From Mesorhizobium sp. (GTDB taxonomy: Bacteria > Pseudomonadota > Alphaproteobacteria > Rhizobiales > Rhizobiaceae), in assembly GCA_004020875.1 (NCBI GenBank), contig SAPZ01000016.1, positions 1 through 64,000 of the forward strand: 64,000 bases of DNA. Direction: 5' to 3'. The notes under the pieces were generated by a model. The model was not told the origin of the DNA. It searched no databases and saw only the letters and a list, made by a program, of their open reading frames with translations. Position numbers and translations under genes: made by a program. Positions 33,840 to 42,717 of this stretch are shown here, in pieces. The number at the start of each line of letters is the position of its first letter. Position 1 is the first letter of the stretch.

Positions 33840-35066
33840 TTACTTTCCGGCGCCTTCGAACCAGGCGACCAGAAGGTCCCGTTCCTGGTCGGTGATCTGG
33901 GTAACGTTGGCGGGCGGCATGGCATGCGCCCGGCCGGCCTGGATGTAGATCTCTCGCGCGTGCTCGGCGATGCGCTCGTCGGTGTCGAGCAGCACGCCCT
34001 TCGGCGCATGGTAGATGCCTTCATAAACCGGCTCTTCCGTATGGCACATCGAGCAGCGACCAAGCACCGTGTCGCGCACCGCCGGGAAATGCGCCGAGGC
34101 GATATAGACCTGGGCGGCGGCCGAAGCGGCGGAGGTGTTCGGCTCGCCGGTCAGCACCTTCGGCACCGTCGAGAGCCAGACGATGATCATGAACAGCACG
34201 GCAGCACCGAGCCATGTCCAGGTCGGGTTGCCCTTGCGCGCGTGGACCGTGTTGAAATAGTGCCGGATCAGCACCCCGATGATGAAGACCAGCGAGGCGA
34301 TAACCCAGTTGAACTGCGTACCGAACGCCAGCGGGTAATGGTTCGACAGCATCAGGAACAGGACCGGCAAGGTCAGGTAGTTGTTGTGCAGCGAGCGCTG
34401 CTTGGCGATCTTGCCGTATTTCGGGTCCGGCTTGCGGCCGGCGATCAGGTCGGCGACGACGATCTTCTGGTTGGGGATGATGACCATGAAGACATTGGCC
34501 GACATGATCGTGGCGGTGATGGCGCCGAGATGCAGGAAGGCGGCGCGGCCGGTGAAGAGGTGCGTAAGCCCCCAGGCTATGAACACCAGCACGCAGTAAA
34601 GCACCAGCATCAGCCCGGTGTCGCTTTTGCCCAGCGGCGAGCGGCAGAGCAGGTCGTAGACGACCCAGCCGACGCCGATGGTGGCCATCGACAAGAGGAT
34701 GCCGACCGGCGCCGATATGTTGAGCACATTGGGGTCGATCAGGAACAGATCGGCGCCGGCATAGTAGACCACGCAGAGCATGGCGAAGCCCGACAGCCAG
34801 GTGGCGTAGGACTCCCATTTGAACCAGGTGAGGTGCTCCGGCATCTCGGCGGGCGCCACCAGGTATTTCTGGATGTGGTAGAAGCCACCGCCATGCACCT
34901 GCCACTCTTCGCCGAAGGCCCCGGCGGGCAGGCCGGGGCGCTGGCGCAGACCGAGGTCGAGCGCGACGAAATAGAAGGACGAGCCGATCCAGGCGATGCC
35001 GGTGATGACATGCAGCCAGCGGACGGCAAAACTCAGCCAGTCCCAGAAAATCGCGAAATCCGTCAT
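33840..35066 (-). CDS. puuD: Membrane urate oxidase PuuD with C-terminal cytochrome c
   Basis: A 408-residue urate hydroxylase of the alphaproteobacterial PuuD type. The N-terminal ~310 residues form eight or nine membrane helices (opening FWDWLSFAVRWLHVITGIAW). The C-terminal ~90 residues are a periplasmic cytochrome c with heme site CSMCH (~336-340) and an axial Met in AHAMPPANVT (~382). It oxidises urate to 5-hydroxyisourate and passes electrons to the respiratory chain instead of making peroxide. AGGGACGAGTGCA precedes ATG 35066. The LysR gene diverges 132 bases away. Confidence 0.93.
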   Translation of the reverse strand: MTDFAIFWDWLSFAVRWLHVITGIAWIGSSFYFVALDLGLRQRPGLPAGAFGEEWQVHGGGFYHIQKYLVAPAEMPEHLTWFKWESYATWLSGFAMLCVVYYAGADLFLIDPNVLNISAPVGILLSMATIGVGWVVYDLLCRSPLGKSDTGLMLVLYCVLVFIAWGLTHLFTGRAAFLHLGAITATIMSANVFMVIIPNQKIVVADLIAGRKPDPKYGKIAKQRSLHNNYLTLPVLFLMLSNHYPLAFGTQFNWVIASLVFIIGVLIRHYFNTVHARKGNPTWTWLGAAVLFMIIVWLSTVPKVLTGEPNTSAASAAAQVYIASAHFPAVRDTVLGRCSMCHTEEPVYEGIYHAPKGVLLDTDERIAEHAREIYIQAGRAHAMPPANVTQITDQERDLLVAWFEGAGK

Positions 35067-35198
35067 TGCACTCGTCCCTGCCGATGAGAGCGACTTTACG
35101 GGCTCGCGCCGAAACGAAAAGAGGCGAGGTGCGCGATGACTTTCAAAAAAAAATGTAAAATACTACGCCTACCCTTCATAGCCGTTTGAGAGCCACAC

Positions 35199-36119
35199 AT
35201 GGCCTATCTCGACAACATTGCCGTCTTCGTCCGCGTCGTCGAGCTCGGCAATCTGTCGGCGGCGGGGCGTGACATGCGCATTTCGCCGGCAGTCGCCTCC
35301 AACCGGATCAAGGAACTGGAAAAGCATCTGGGCGTGCGGCTGTTCAACCGTACGACAAGGCAATTGATGCCGACCGAGCACGGCACCGTGTTCTACACCG
35401 GCGCCAAGCAGGTGCTGGATGCGATCACCGAGGCGGAAGCGGCGGTCGCAGCGCTTTCCGGCCAGCCGCGCGGCACGATCAGGGTTACGGCGCCGCTCGG
35501 CCTTGGCCGCCGGCTGATCGCTTCGGGCATTCCGGATTTCCATGACAAATATCCCGATATCGAGGTGCGGCTCAGGCTCTCCGACCACAATGTCGACATC
35601 ATGAAGGAAGGCATCGACGTCGCCTTCCGCCTCGGCATCATCGAGGATTCCAGCCTCAGGATGCGCGGCATCATGGAATGCGAGCGCGTGCTGGTGGCGG
35701 CGCCGAAATATCTGGAGGCGCGCGGCGAACCGGCCGAGCCGCAGGAACTGGTCGGCAGGAAGCACGACTGCCTGATGCTGCGCTATGCCGGCGCGCGCGA
35801 ATATGTCTGGACGCTGCAGACGCCGACCGGCCCACAGAAGTTCGAGGTGCACGGGCCCTATGACACCGACGACGGCGACGTGCTGACCGGCTGGGCGCTG
35901 TCGGGGCGCGGCATCATCAACAAGCCGCGTTTCGAGGTGGAGCCCTTCATCCGCGACCGGCGGCTGAAGGTGATACTGCCCCAGACGCCACCGACGCCGG
36001 TGCAGTTCGCCGCCGTCTATCCGCACAAGAAGCTGCAGGACCCAAAGGTGCGGCTGCTGCTCGACTTCATGGCCGAGCGCTGCCAGCGGCTGATCAAGGA
36101 TATTCTGGCTGGAAAGTGA
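35199..36119 (+). CDS. LysR-family transcriptional regulator
   Basis: A 306-residue LysR protein. The N-terminal winged helix reads NLSAAGRDMRISPAVASNRI (~18-37), then LEKHLGVRLFNRTTRQL; the effector domain starts near PRGTIRVTAPLGLG (~90). The C-terminal region has the GRGIINKPRFEVEPF segment of the CrgA/AaeR-like subgroup. It diverges from the puuD-guaD pair, so those genes are its most likely targets. The 132-base gap holds an A-rich tract and could contain LysR sites, but no clear T-N11-A box stands out. Confidence 0.87.
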   Translation: MAYLDNIAVFVRVVELGNLSAAGRDMRISPAVASNRIKELEKHLGVRLFNRTTRQLMPTEHGTVFYTGAKQVLDAITEAEAAVAALSGQPRGTIRVTAPLGLGRRLIASGIPDFHDKYPDIEVRLRLSDHNVDIMKEGIDVAFRLGIIEDSSLRMRGIMECERVLVAAPKYLEARGEPAEPQELVGRKHDCLMLRYAGAREYVWTLQTPTGPQKFEVHGPYDTDDGDVLTGWALSGRGIINKPRFEVEPFIRDRRLKVILPQTPPTPVQFAAVYPHKKLQDPKVRLLLDFMAERCQRLIKDILAGK

Positions 36120-36221
36120 TGGCCGCGTGGCCCACCCGCGCCGGTTGCCTTGCGCGAAAGCCGGCCTAGGTTGGTAGCCGAATGGCTGCGAGACGTCGCC
36201 CGCAGCCAAATGGGCCACCGC

Positions 36222-37187
36222 ATGCATCTCGCCGTTTCTCTAAACATCGCCACGACCGACGGGCGAGACGTCCTGGACTTCGGCCAAATCAGCGCCTTCG
36301 TGCGGAAAGCGGAAGGGGCGGGCGTTGACATGGTCATCATTTCCGACTCCGCCGATGTGCCATCGACCAGCCCGTTCGAAGCCACGACACTGCTGGCCGC
36401 CCTGGCGACGGTGACCAACAGGATCGGGCTCGTGGCCAGCGCCTCGACGCTCGCGCACCAGCCCTACAATCTGGCGCGCCGGTTTGCTTCGCTCGACATC
36501 ATCAGCCATGGCCGCATCGGCTGGAACGCCACGCTGGAGCAGAACCCGCGCGAGGCAGCGAATTTCAGCCGCCCGGAAGGGTTCTCCGATCACGATTTCC
36601 GCCGCCGCGGGGAAGAATATATCGGCATCGTCCAGGGGTTATGGCAGGGCTGGGACGCGGATGCCTTGCTGTTCGACAAGGCGGGCGGTCGGTTCCACGA
36701 TCCCGACAAGATGCATTTCCTCGATCATAAGGGCGAGTTCTTCGTGGTCCGCGGGCCGCTCAATGTCGCCTGCTCGCCGCAGGACACGCCTGTGCTGGTC
36801 ATGTCCGGCTTAAGCGAGACCGATCGCGATTTCGCGAGCCGCGTCGCCGACATCATCCTGCTCGAGGAACAATCGGCCGAGGCCGCGAATGCTGCGACCG
36901 CCGACTTGAGACGCCGAGCGCTTGCCGCCGGCCGCCAACCGGAAGTCGTGAAGGTGCTGCTGACGATCGCCATTGAATCCGAGCCGCCTATCGACAGGCT
37001 TCGAATCTTGCCGGGCTCGAGTGGCTGTGACGGCTTCAATCTTGTTTTGCCGGCTGGTGTCACGGCGCTTCAGAGTTTTACCGACCGTGTCTTGCCGGAA
37101 CTCCAACGCCACGGCCTCGCCGGCCGGGGCCAGCAGGGCGCGACGTTGCGCGCGCGTCTTAGGCTCGGCGAAGGAAGCGCAAAATGA
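36222..37187 (+). CDS. Luciferase-like flavin monooxygenase, first of a pair
   Basis: A ~321-residue protein of the LLM flavin-dependent oxidoreductase family, NtaA/SnaA/DszA side. Visible blocks are DFGQISAFVRKAEGAGVDMV, LVASASTLAHQPYNLARRFA, LDIISHGRIGWNATLEQ and the flavin-side VLVMSGLSETDRDFASRVAD. It uses FMNH2 and oxygen; the substrate is unknown. The start is uncertain: ATG 36222 and ATG 36210 are possible and neither has a strong ribosome site. It overlaps the second LLM gene by 4 bases (ATGA) and follows the LysR gene by about 100 bases on the same strand. Confidence 0.78.
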   Translation: MHLAVSLNIATTDGRDVLDFGQISAFVRKAEGAGVDMVIISDSADVPSTSPFEATTLLAALATVTNRIGLVASASTLAHQPYNLARRFASLDIISHGRIGWNATLEQNPREAANFSRPEGFSDHDFRRRGEEYIGIVQGLWQGWDADALLFDKAGGRFHDPDKMHFLDHKGEFFVVRGPLNVACSPQDTPVLVMSGLSETDRDFASRVADIILLEEQSAEAANAATADLRRRALAAGRQPEVVKVLLTIAIESEPPIDRLRILPGSSGCDGFNLVLPAGVTALQSFTDRVLPELQRHGLAGRGQQGATLRARLRLGEGSAK

Positions 37188-38434
37188 CCGCGCGCCAAAT
37201 GAAGCTCGGCCTCTTCCTTTGGGCGACGGGACACCATATCGCCGCCTGGCGTCACCCGGACGCGCATGTCACGGCCGGTATCGACATCGACCACTACATA
37301 CAACTTGCCCGCACGGCCGAAGCGGCGAAGTTCGACATGGTGTTCTGCGAGGATGCGGCCGGCTTGCGCGAGGCCAATGTCCAGATCGCCAGCCAGACGT
37401 CGCGCTCGATCGGCTTCGAGCCGATCAGCCTGCTTTCGGCGCTGGCCGCGCAGACGGATCGCATCGGCCTCGTTTCGACGGCATCGACCAGCTACAACGA
37501 ACCCTATGAGCTGGCGCGCATGTTTGCCTCGCTCGACAATCTGAGCGGCGGGCGGGCCGGCTGGAATCTCGTCACCTCGGCGAGCCCGATCGAGGCGGCG
37601 AATTTCGGCGCGACGGGGCTGCGGCCGCATGCCGACCGCTATGCGCGGGCGCGCGAGTTCGCCACCGTGACGACCGGGCTCTGGCACCGCAAGCCTGCCG
37701 GCCATGATGGCGAAAGCTTCACGGTGCGAGACCCGCTTGACATACCGCCCTCGCCGCAAGGCGCGCCGGTGATGGTGCAGGCGGGCGCCTCGGACGACGG
37801 CAAGGATTTGGCCGCGCGCACCGCCGATGTCGTGTTCTCGGCGGCGCAGACTTTCGAGGAAGCCAAGGCCTTCTATGACGATCTCAAAGGGCGGGTCGCC
37901 GCTTACGGACGCCAGCCGGACGATGTGAAGATCATGCCCGGCGTAGCGCCGATCGTCGCCGCCACGAAAGCCGAGGCGCAGGCGAAATACGATGCGCTGC
38001 AGGAATTGATTCCCGACGATGTCGGCGTGGCGCTGCTCTCCAGCTATCTCAGCATCTCCGATCTCGGCCGCTACCCGATCGAAGGGCCGCTGCCCGAACT
38101 GCCGGAGAGCGAGGGCATGAAAAGCCGACAGGCGCTGGTCGTCGAGCAGGCGCGCCGCGACGGGCTTTCGATTCGCGAGCTCGCGCGTTACTTTGCCGGC
38201 GCGCGGGGCCATTGGCGCGTGGTCGGCACGGCCGGAGAGATCGCCGACGAATTGCAGGCCCGCTTCGAAGGCGGCGCGGCCGACGGCTTCAACGTGATGC
38301 CATCCTGGTTCCCTGGCGAGCTCGACGCCTTTGCGACACTGGTGGTGCCGGAGCTGCAGCGGCGCGGCCTGTTCCGCAAGGACTATGAAGGCCGCACTTT
38401 GCGCGAACATCTCGGCCTGAAACGGTCGATCTAG
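37184..38434 (+). CDS. NtaA/SnaA/DszA-type FMN-dependent monooxygenase, second of a pair
   Basis: A 416-residue LLM-family monooxygenase, near the usual 430-450 of NtaA/DszA proteins. Typical segments are LGLFLWATGHHIAAWRHP, AAKFDMVFCEDAAGL, FEPISLLSALAAQTDRIGLV, LDNLSGGRAGWNLVTSASP and PVMVQAGASDDGKDLAARTA. Enzymes of this class cleave C-N or C-S bonds in compounds such as nitrilotriacetate or dibenzothiophene sulfone and depend on a separate flavin reductase, none of which is seen here. Translation is coupled to the smaller LLM gene. Its stop faces the phzF gene, 3 bases away on the other strand. Confidence 0.85.
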   Translation: MTARQMKLGLFLWATGHHIAAWRHPDAHVTAGIDIDHYIQLARTAEAAKFDMVFCEDAAGLREANVQIASQTSRSIGFEPISLLSALAAQTDRIGLVSTASTSYNEPYELARMFASLDNLSGGRAGWNLVTSASPIEAANFGATGLRPHADRYARAREFATVTTGLWHRKPAGHDGESFTVRDPLDIPPSPQGAPVMVQAGASDDGKDLAARTADVVFSAAQTFEEAKAFYDDLKGRVAAYGRQPDDVKIMPGVAPIVAATKAEAQAKYDALQELIPDDVGVALLSSYLSISDLGRYPIEGPLPELPESEGMKSRQALVVEQARRDGLSIRELARYFAGARGHWRVVGTAGEIADELQARFEGGAADGFNVMPSWFPGELDAFATLVVPELQRRGLFRKDYEGRTLREHLGLKRSI

Positions 38435-38437
38435 GAT

Positions 38438-39268
38438 CTAATCCATTAGCCTGGCCGTTCCGGACACCCTGATCGAGCTGCCGGGAGCCGGCGGGATGTC
38501 TGCATGGAGGCGCGAGCGCATGCCCATATCCTCGCCCTGGACGATGTCGATGGCGCCGCCATGCGACCAGCCGAGATCGCGCAGATAGCCGGCGAAGGCC
38601 GCAGTGGCGGCGCCTGTCGCCGGATCCTCGTAGACGCCGCCGGAAGCGAAGGGATTGCGCGTGTGGAAGAGGCGCGGTGTCTCGGCATAAGCGAGCAGGA
38701 TGGTGACAAAGCCTTCGCGCCGCATGAAGGACTGGCCTTGCTTCAAGTCGTAAGCCATCGCAGCCAACGCCTTGCGCGATTTCAGCGCCAGCACGAGGTG
38801 ATCGGCGCCGCCGTGGACCAGTGCCGGCGGAATGGCGGGATCGAGATCGCCCGGCTCATAGCCGAACAAGGCGAGCGCTTCGCCCGCCAGTTCCGACGAA
38901 GCCGGCCGGCTGCGCGTCGGCGGCGACTGCAGCGCCGCGGCGAAGTTGGCGCCGTCGCGAAACCCTTCGACGGTGATGTTGGCCTGGTTGAGCCTCAGCT
39001 TGAAGATGCCGCGGCCGAATTTCCTGACCAGCGCCGCACCGAGCGCAATGGTGGCATGGCCGCAAAACGGCACCTCCGACTCCGGCGAAAAATAACGCAC
39101 GCGCCAGCTTTCGCCTTCAGGCGCGGCGAAGGCGGTTTCCGAGAAGCCCACTTCGGCCGCGACGCGCTGCATGTCGGCCGCGTCAGGCAAGACCTCGCCG
39201 ATCACCACGCCGGCGGGATTGCCTCCGGTGTTGCCGTCCGAAAAGGCTGCTATGCGCAAAACATCCAT
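38438..39268 (-). CDS. PhzF-family isomerase/epimerase-like protein
   Basis: A 276-residue PhzF/DapF-fold protein. The conserved acid is in VGFSETAFAAPE (~40-51), with SEVPFCGHATIALGAAL (~64-80) and the C-terminal half signature EDPATGAATAAFAGYL (~222). The fold is a duplicated hot-dog-like barrel. Members isomerise or epimerise small acids; the activity of this one is unknown. GAGGCGAGAGAC precedes ATG 39268. It lies downstream of xdhC on the same strand with a 135-base gap. Confidence 0.85.
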   Translation of the reverse strand: MDVLRIAAFSDGNTGGNPAGVVIGEVLPDAADMQRVAAEVGFSETAFAAPEGESWRVRYFSPESEVPFCGHATIALGAALVRKFGRGIFKLRLNQANITVEGFRDGANFAAALQSPPTRSRPASSELAGEALALFGYEPGDLDPAIPPALVHGGADHLVLALKSRKALAAMAYDLKQGQSFMRREGFVTILLAYAETPRLFHTRNPFASGGVYEDPATGAATAAFAGYLRDLGWSHGGAIDIVQGEDMGMRSRLHADIPPAPGSSIRVSGTARLMD

Positions 39269-39403
39269 GTCTCTCGCCTCGTATTGGTCAGGCGCGCAGA
39301 AAACACGGTTCAACTCGAATTGGGAAACGAAGAAAGCGACGAGCAGCTGTGAGCGGCAGTCATAGCTGTCAGCTTTGGCGCCCCCAGGGAGCGCAGTCAG
39401 ACG

Positions 39404-40306
39404 TCAGCCGTCCATCGCCTTTTCGAAAGCATTCGCGCCGGACATTCGCGCCGCATGCGAGAACAGCGCCGTCATGATCTCGGCGGCGGCAAGTGCGGCG
39501 ATAACCGGCGGGCGCTTGTCCTTCACCGCATTGCCGCCGATCGGCGATACAAGGCGGTTGAACTCAGCTTCGCTGCCCTCGACGGACTTCAGGAACCACC
39601 TCCTGAAGGTGGCCTTCTTGGTCTTGGAGCCGATCATGCCGACATAGGCGGTGTCGTCGCGCTTCAGCGCTTCGGCGACGATCAGGAAATCCAACGCATG
39701 GTCGTGGGTAAGGACAGCGAAGGCCGAGCCGGCCGGCGCTTCGCGCACCACAGCTTCGGGCATCGGCGTCAGCCGAGTCTCCACCGCCTCCGGCATACCT
39801 TCCAATGCCTCGGATCGGGTTTCGACGACGACGACGTGGATGGGCAGCAGCGCCAGCGACGCGGCCAGCGCCTGGCCGACATGGCCGCCGCCGAAGAGAT
39901 AGACGTGGGGAAGACGCGCCTCTTCCGATTGAGCGTTGGCAATCAGCTGCTGCTCCAGCAACTCATCGACGAGACGGATCGAAACCTCGACGCGGCCGCC
40001 GCAGCATTGGCCGATTTCCGGCCCGAGCGGGACCTCAAGCGTGGCGCAGACCTCATCGACCTCGATGCGGGCCGGCCCACTCTCCCCATTGTCCCGAGGT
40101 GAAGAGCGCAGCATCTGGCGCGCCTTGTCGACGGCCATATATTCGAGCTGGCCGCCGCCAATCGTGCCGAAAATGGCCGATGTCGAGACAAGCATGAAGG
40201 CGCCGGCCTCGCGCGGCGTCGAACCCCTGGTGGCCGCGACCTCGACGAGCGCAATACGGCCAGTTTGGCCGAGGAACGCCTTCAGGCTTTGCACTTTCGA
40301 GTTCAT
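39404..40306 (-). CDS. xdhC: Xanthine dehydrogenase accessory protein XdhC
   Basis: A 300-residue XdhC/CoxI protein. It binds the molybdenum cofactor, helps add the terminal sulfur ligand, and inserts the cofactor into XdhB. Marks are ATRGSTPREAGAFMLV, TIGGGQLEYMAVD, the cysteine pair GQCCGGRVEV and the Rossmann segment VYLFGGGHVGQALA. ATG 40306 is chosen; ATG 40315, with GGATGG before it, is an alternative. It follows xdhB by 62 bases and completes the xdhABC operon. Confidence 0.9.
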   Translation of the reverse strand: MNSKVQSLKAFLGQTGRIALVEVAATRGSTPREAGAFMLVSTSAIFGTIGGGQLEYMAVDKARQMLRSSPRDNGESGPARIEVDEVCATLEVPLGPEIGQCCGGRVEVSIRLVDELLEQQLIANAQSEEARLPHVYLFGGGHVGQALAASLALLPIHVVVVETRSEALEGMPEAVETRLTPMPEAVVREAPAGSAFAVLTHDHALDFLIVAEALKRDDTAYVGMIGSKTKKATFRRWFLKSVEGSEAEFNRLVSPIGGNAVKDKRPPVIAALAAAEIMTALFSHAARMSGANAFEKAMDG

Positions 40307-40368
40307 CGTCCGCATTTCCATCCTGGAAATATAGCGTTTTGCGCCTCGATCTGCACGTTTAGGCACAT

Positions 40369-42717
40369 TCAGGCCGGGTTTGCGGCTTCCCGCTTCAGGC
40401 GCTCGATCGCCATCAGAACCCGTTCAGGCGTTGCCGGCGCGTCGAGGCGCGGGCAGATCCTGTGATCCTCGACGCTCGCGACGGCGTCGGAAAGCGCATG
40501 CAGAACCGACATGCCAAGAGGGAAAGGCGGCTCGCCGACGGCCTTGGAGCGATGCACGGTCGGCTCGTTCGCCTCCGACCAGTCGGCCAGCGTGACGTTG
40601 AAGATTTTCGGCCTGTCGGAGGCGAGCGGGATCTTGTAGGTCGACGGCGCATGGGTACGCAGCCGGCCCTTGTCGTCCCACCACAGTTCCTCGGTGGTCA
40701 GCCAGCCCATGCCCTGGATAAAGCCGCCCTCGACCTGGCCGAGGTCGATGGCGCGGTTCAGCGAGCGGCCGGTTTCATGCAGGATGTCGGTGCGCTCGAC
40801 CACATATTCGCCGGTCAGCGTGTCGACCGAGACTTCCGAGCAGGAAGCGCCGTAGGCGAAGTAATAGAAGGGACGACCCTCACCCTTGTCGCGGTTCCAA
40901 TGGATTTTGGGCGTCTTGTAGAAGCCGGCCGCCGAAAGCTGGATGCGGGCCATATAGGCCTGCTTGACGAGATCGCCGAAAGGTATCTCCTGGTTGCCGA
41001 TGCGAACCCGGTTGGGCAGGAACAACACCTGGTCGCGCGGGACCTGATATTTTTCCGAAGCGAAGTTGGTCAGCCGGTCCTTGATCTGACGGGCGGCATT
41101 CTGCGCCGCCATGCCGTTGAGGTCGGAACCCGAGGAAGCCGCGGTGGCGGAGGTGTTCGGCACCTTGCCGGTGGTCGTCGCGGTGATCTTCACCTGATCG
41201 AGGTCAATCTGGAATTCTTCCGCCACGACTTGCGCCACCTTGAGATAGAGGCCCTGCCCCATCTCGGTGCCGCCATGGTTCAGGTGAACCGAACCGTCGG
41301 TGTAGACATGCACCAGCGCGCCGGCCTGGTTGTAGTGCGTGGCGGTGAAGGAAATGCCGAACTTGACCGGCGTCAGCGCCAGGCCGCGCTTGATGAAGCG
41401 GCTGTTGGCGTTGAAGGCACCGATCTCGCGCCGCCGCCGCGCATAGTCCGAGCTTGCCTCCAGCTCCGCGATGATGCGCTGGATGACATTGTCCTCAACC
41501 GTCTGGTGATAAGGCGTGATGTTGCGATTGGTGGTGCCGTAGAAATTCTTCTTGCGGATCTCGAGCGGATCCTTGCCGAGGGCAAAGGCCACCTCGTCGA
41601 TGACGCGCTCGGCGCCGACCATGCCTTGCGGGCCGCCGAAGCCGCGAAAGGCGGTGTTGGAGACCGTGTTGGTATAAAGCGGCGCCGACTGGGCGTGCAC
41701 CGCCGGCCAGAAATAGGTGTTATCGCAGTGAAACAGCGCACGGTCGGTGACCGGGCCGGAGAGGTCCGAGGAAAAGCCGCAGCGCGCGGCGAACATGAAG
41801 TCAACGCCCAGGATGTTGCCGTCGTCGTCGAAGCCGACCTCGTAGTCGATCAGGAAATCGTGCCGCTTGCCGGTCGCGGTCATGTCGTCGTCGCGATCGG
41901 GCCGGATCTTGACCGCGCGATGATGGCGCTTGGCGGCGATCGCAGCGAGTGCCGCGAACTGGTTGCCCTGCGTTTCCTTGCCGCCGAAGCCGCCGCCCAT
42001 GCGGCGGATTTCCACGGTGACGGCATTGCTCGGGATGCCCAGCGCATGGCCCACCATATGCTGGACTTCGCTCGGATGCTGGGTCGAGGAATAGATCGTG
42101 ACGTCCTGGTCCTCGCCGGGGACGGCCATGGCGATATGGCCTTCGAGATAGAAATGCTCCTGGCCGCCGAGGCGCATCCTGCCCTTGAGCCTGCGCGGCG
42201 CAGCCTTGATCGCCGCTGCCGCGTCGCCACGCCTCAATGTGAGCGGCGGCGTGACCAGCTTGTCCTTGCGCGGGTCTAGCGCGCCGATGTCGGTGACGAA
42301 GGGCAGCTGCTCGTATTCGACCTTGGCCAGCCGGGTCGCGCGGCGGGCCTGTTCGCGTGTCTCTGCGATGACGCAGAAGATCGCCTGGCCGTAGAACTCG
42401 ACTTTCCCGTCGGCGAGCACCGGCTCGTCATGACGGCCGGTGGGCGAAATGTCGTTCTCGCCCGGCACGTCCTTTGCCGTCAGCACGTCGACGACTCCGG
42501 GCGCGGCGCGCACCGCCGACAGGTCCATTTTCATGATCGTCGCATGCGTCGCAGCGGACAGGCCGAGACAGCCATGCAGCGTGCCGGCCGGCTCCGGCAT
42601 GTCGTCGATATAGACCGCCGTGCCGCTGACATGCTTGTGCGCGGAATCGTGCCGCTGGTCGCTGGCGACACCGCCCGAAATCTTCTGGGCCCTGAGGTTC
42701 GGAACATGCTTGGTCAT
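40369..42717 (-). CDS. xdhB: Xanthine dehydrogenase molybdenum-binding subunit
   Basis: A 782-residue subunit that hydroxylates hypoxanthine and xanthine to urate at the molybdenum centre. Cofactor motifs are present: RRMGGGFGGKETQGN (~238), FRGFGGPQGM (~355) and the catalytic glutamate in SKAVGEPPFPLGMSV (~726-740). The length fits the separate B subunit of bacterial XDH. Its ATG overlaps the xdhA stop by one base (TGATG), giving tight translational coupling. Confidence 0.93.
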   Translation of the reverse strand: MTKHVPNLRAQKISGGVASDQRHDSAHKHVSGTAVYIDDMPEPAGTLHGCLGLSAATHATIMKMDLSAVRAAPGVVDVLTAKDVPGENDISPTGRHDEPVLADGKVEFYGQAIFCVIAETREQARRATRLAKVEYEQLPFVTDIGALDPRKDKLVTPPLTLRRGDAAAAIKAAPRRLKGRMRLGGQEHFYLEGHIAMAVPGEDQDVTIYSSTQHPSEVQHMVGHALGIPSNAVTVEIRRMGGGFGGKETQGNQFAALAAIAAKRHHRAVKIRPDRDDDMTATGKRHDFLIDYEVGFDDDGNILGVDFMFAARCGFSSDLSGPVTDRALFHCDNTYFWPAVHAQSAPLYTNTVSNTAFRGFGGPQGMVGAERVIDEVAFALGKDPLEIRKKNFYGTTNRNITPYHQTVEDNVIQRIIAELEASSDYARRRREIGAFNANSRFIKRGLALTPVKFGISFTATHYNQAGALVHVYTDGSVHLNHGGTEMGQGLYLKVAQVVAEEFQIDLDQVKITATTTGKVPNTSATAASSGSDLNGMAAQNAARQIKDRLTNFASEKYQVPRDQVLFLPNRVRIGNQEIPFGDLVKQAYMARIQLSAAGFYKTPKIHWNRDKGEGRPFYYFAYGASCSEVSVDTLTGEYVVERTDILHETGRSLNRAIDLGQVEGGFIQGMGWLTTEELWWDDKGRLRTHAPSTYKIPLASDRPKIFNVTLADWSEANEPTVHRSKAVGEPPFPLGMSVLHALSDAVASVEDHRICPRLDAPATPERVLMAIERLKREAANPA

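Noticed and set aside
35067..35198. A specific LysR binding site between puuD and the LysR gene
   Set aside because: T-N11-A patterns occur by chance in the A-rich tract and none has good dyad symmetry.
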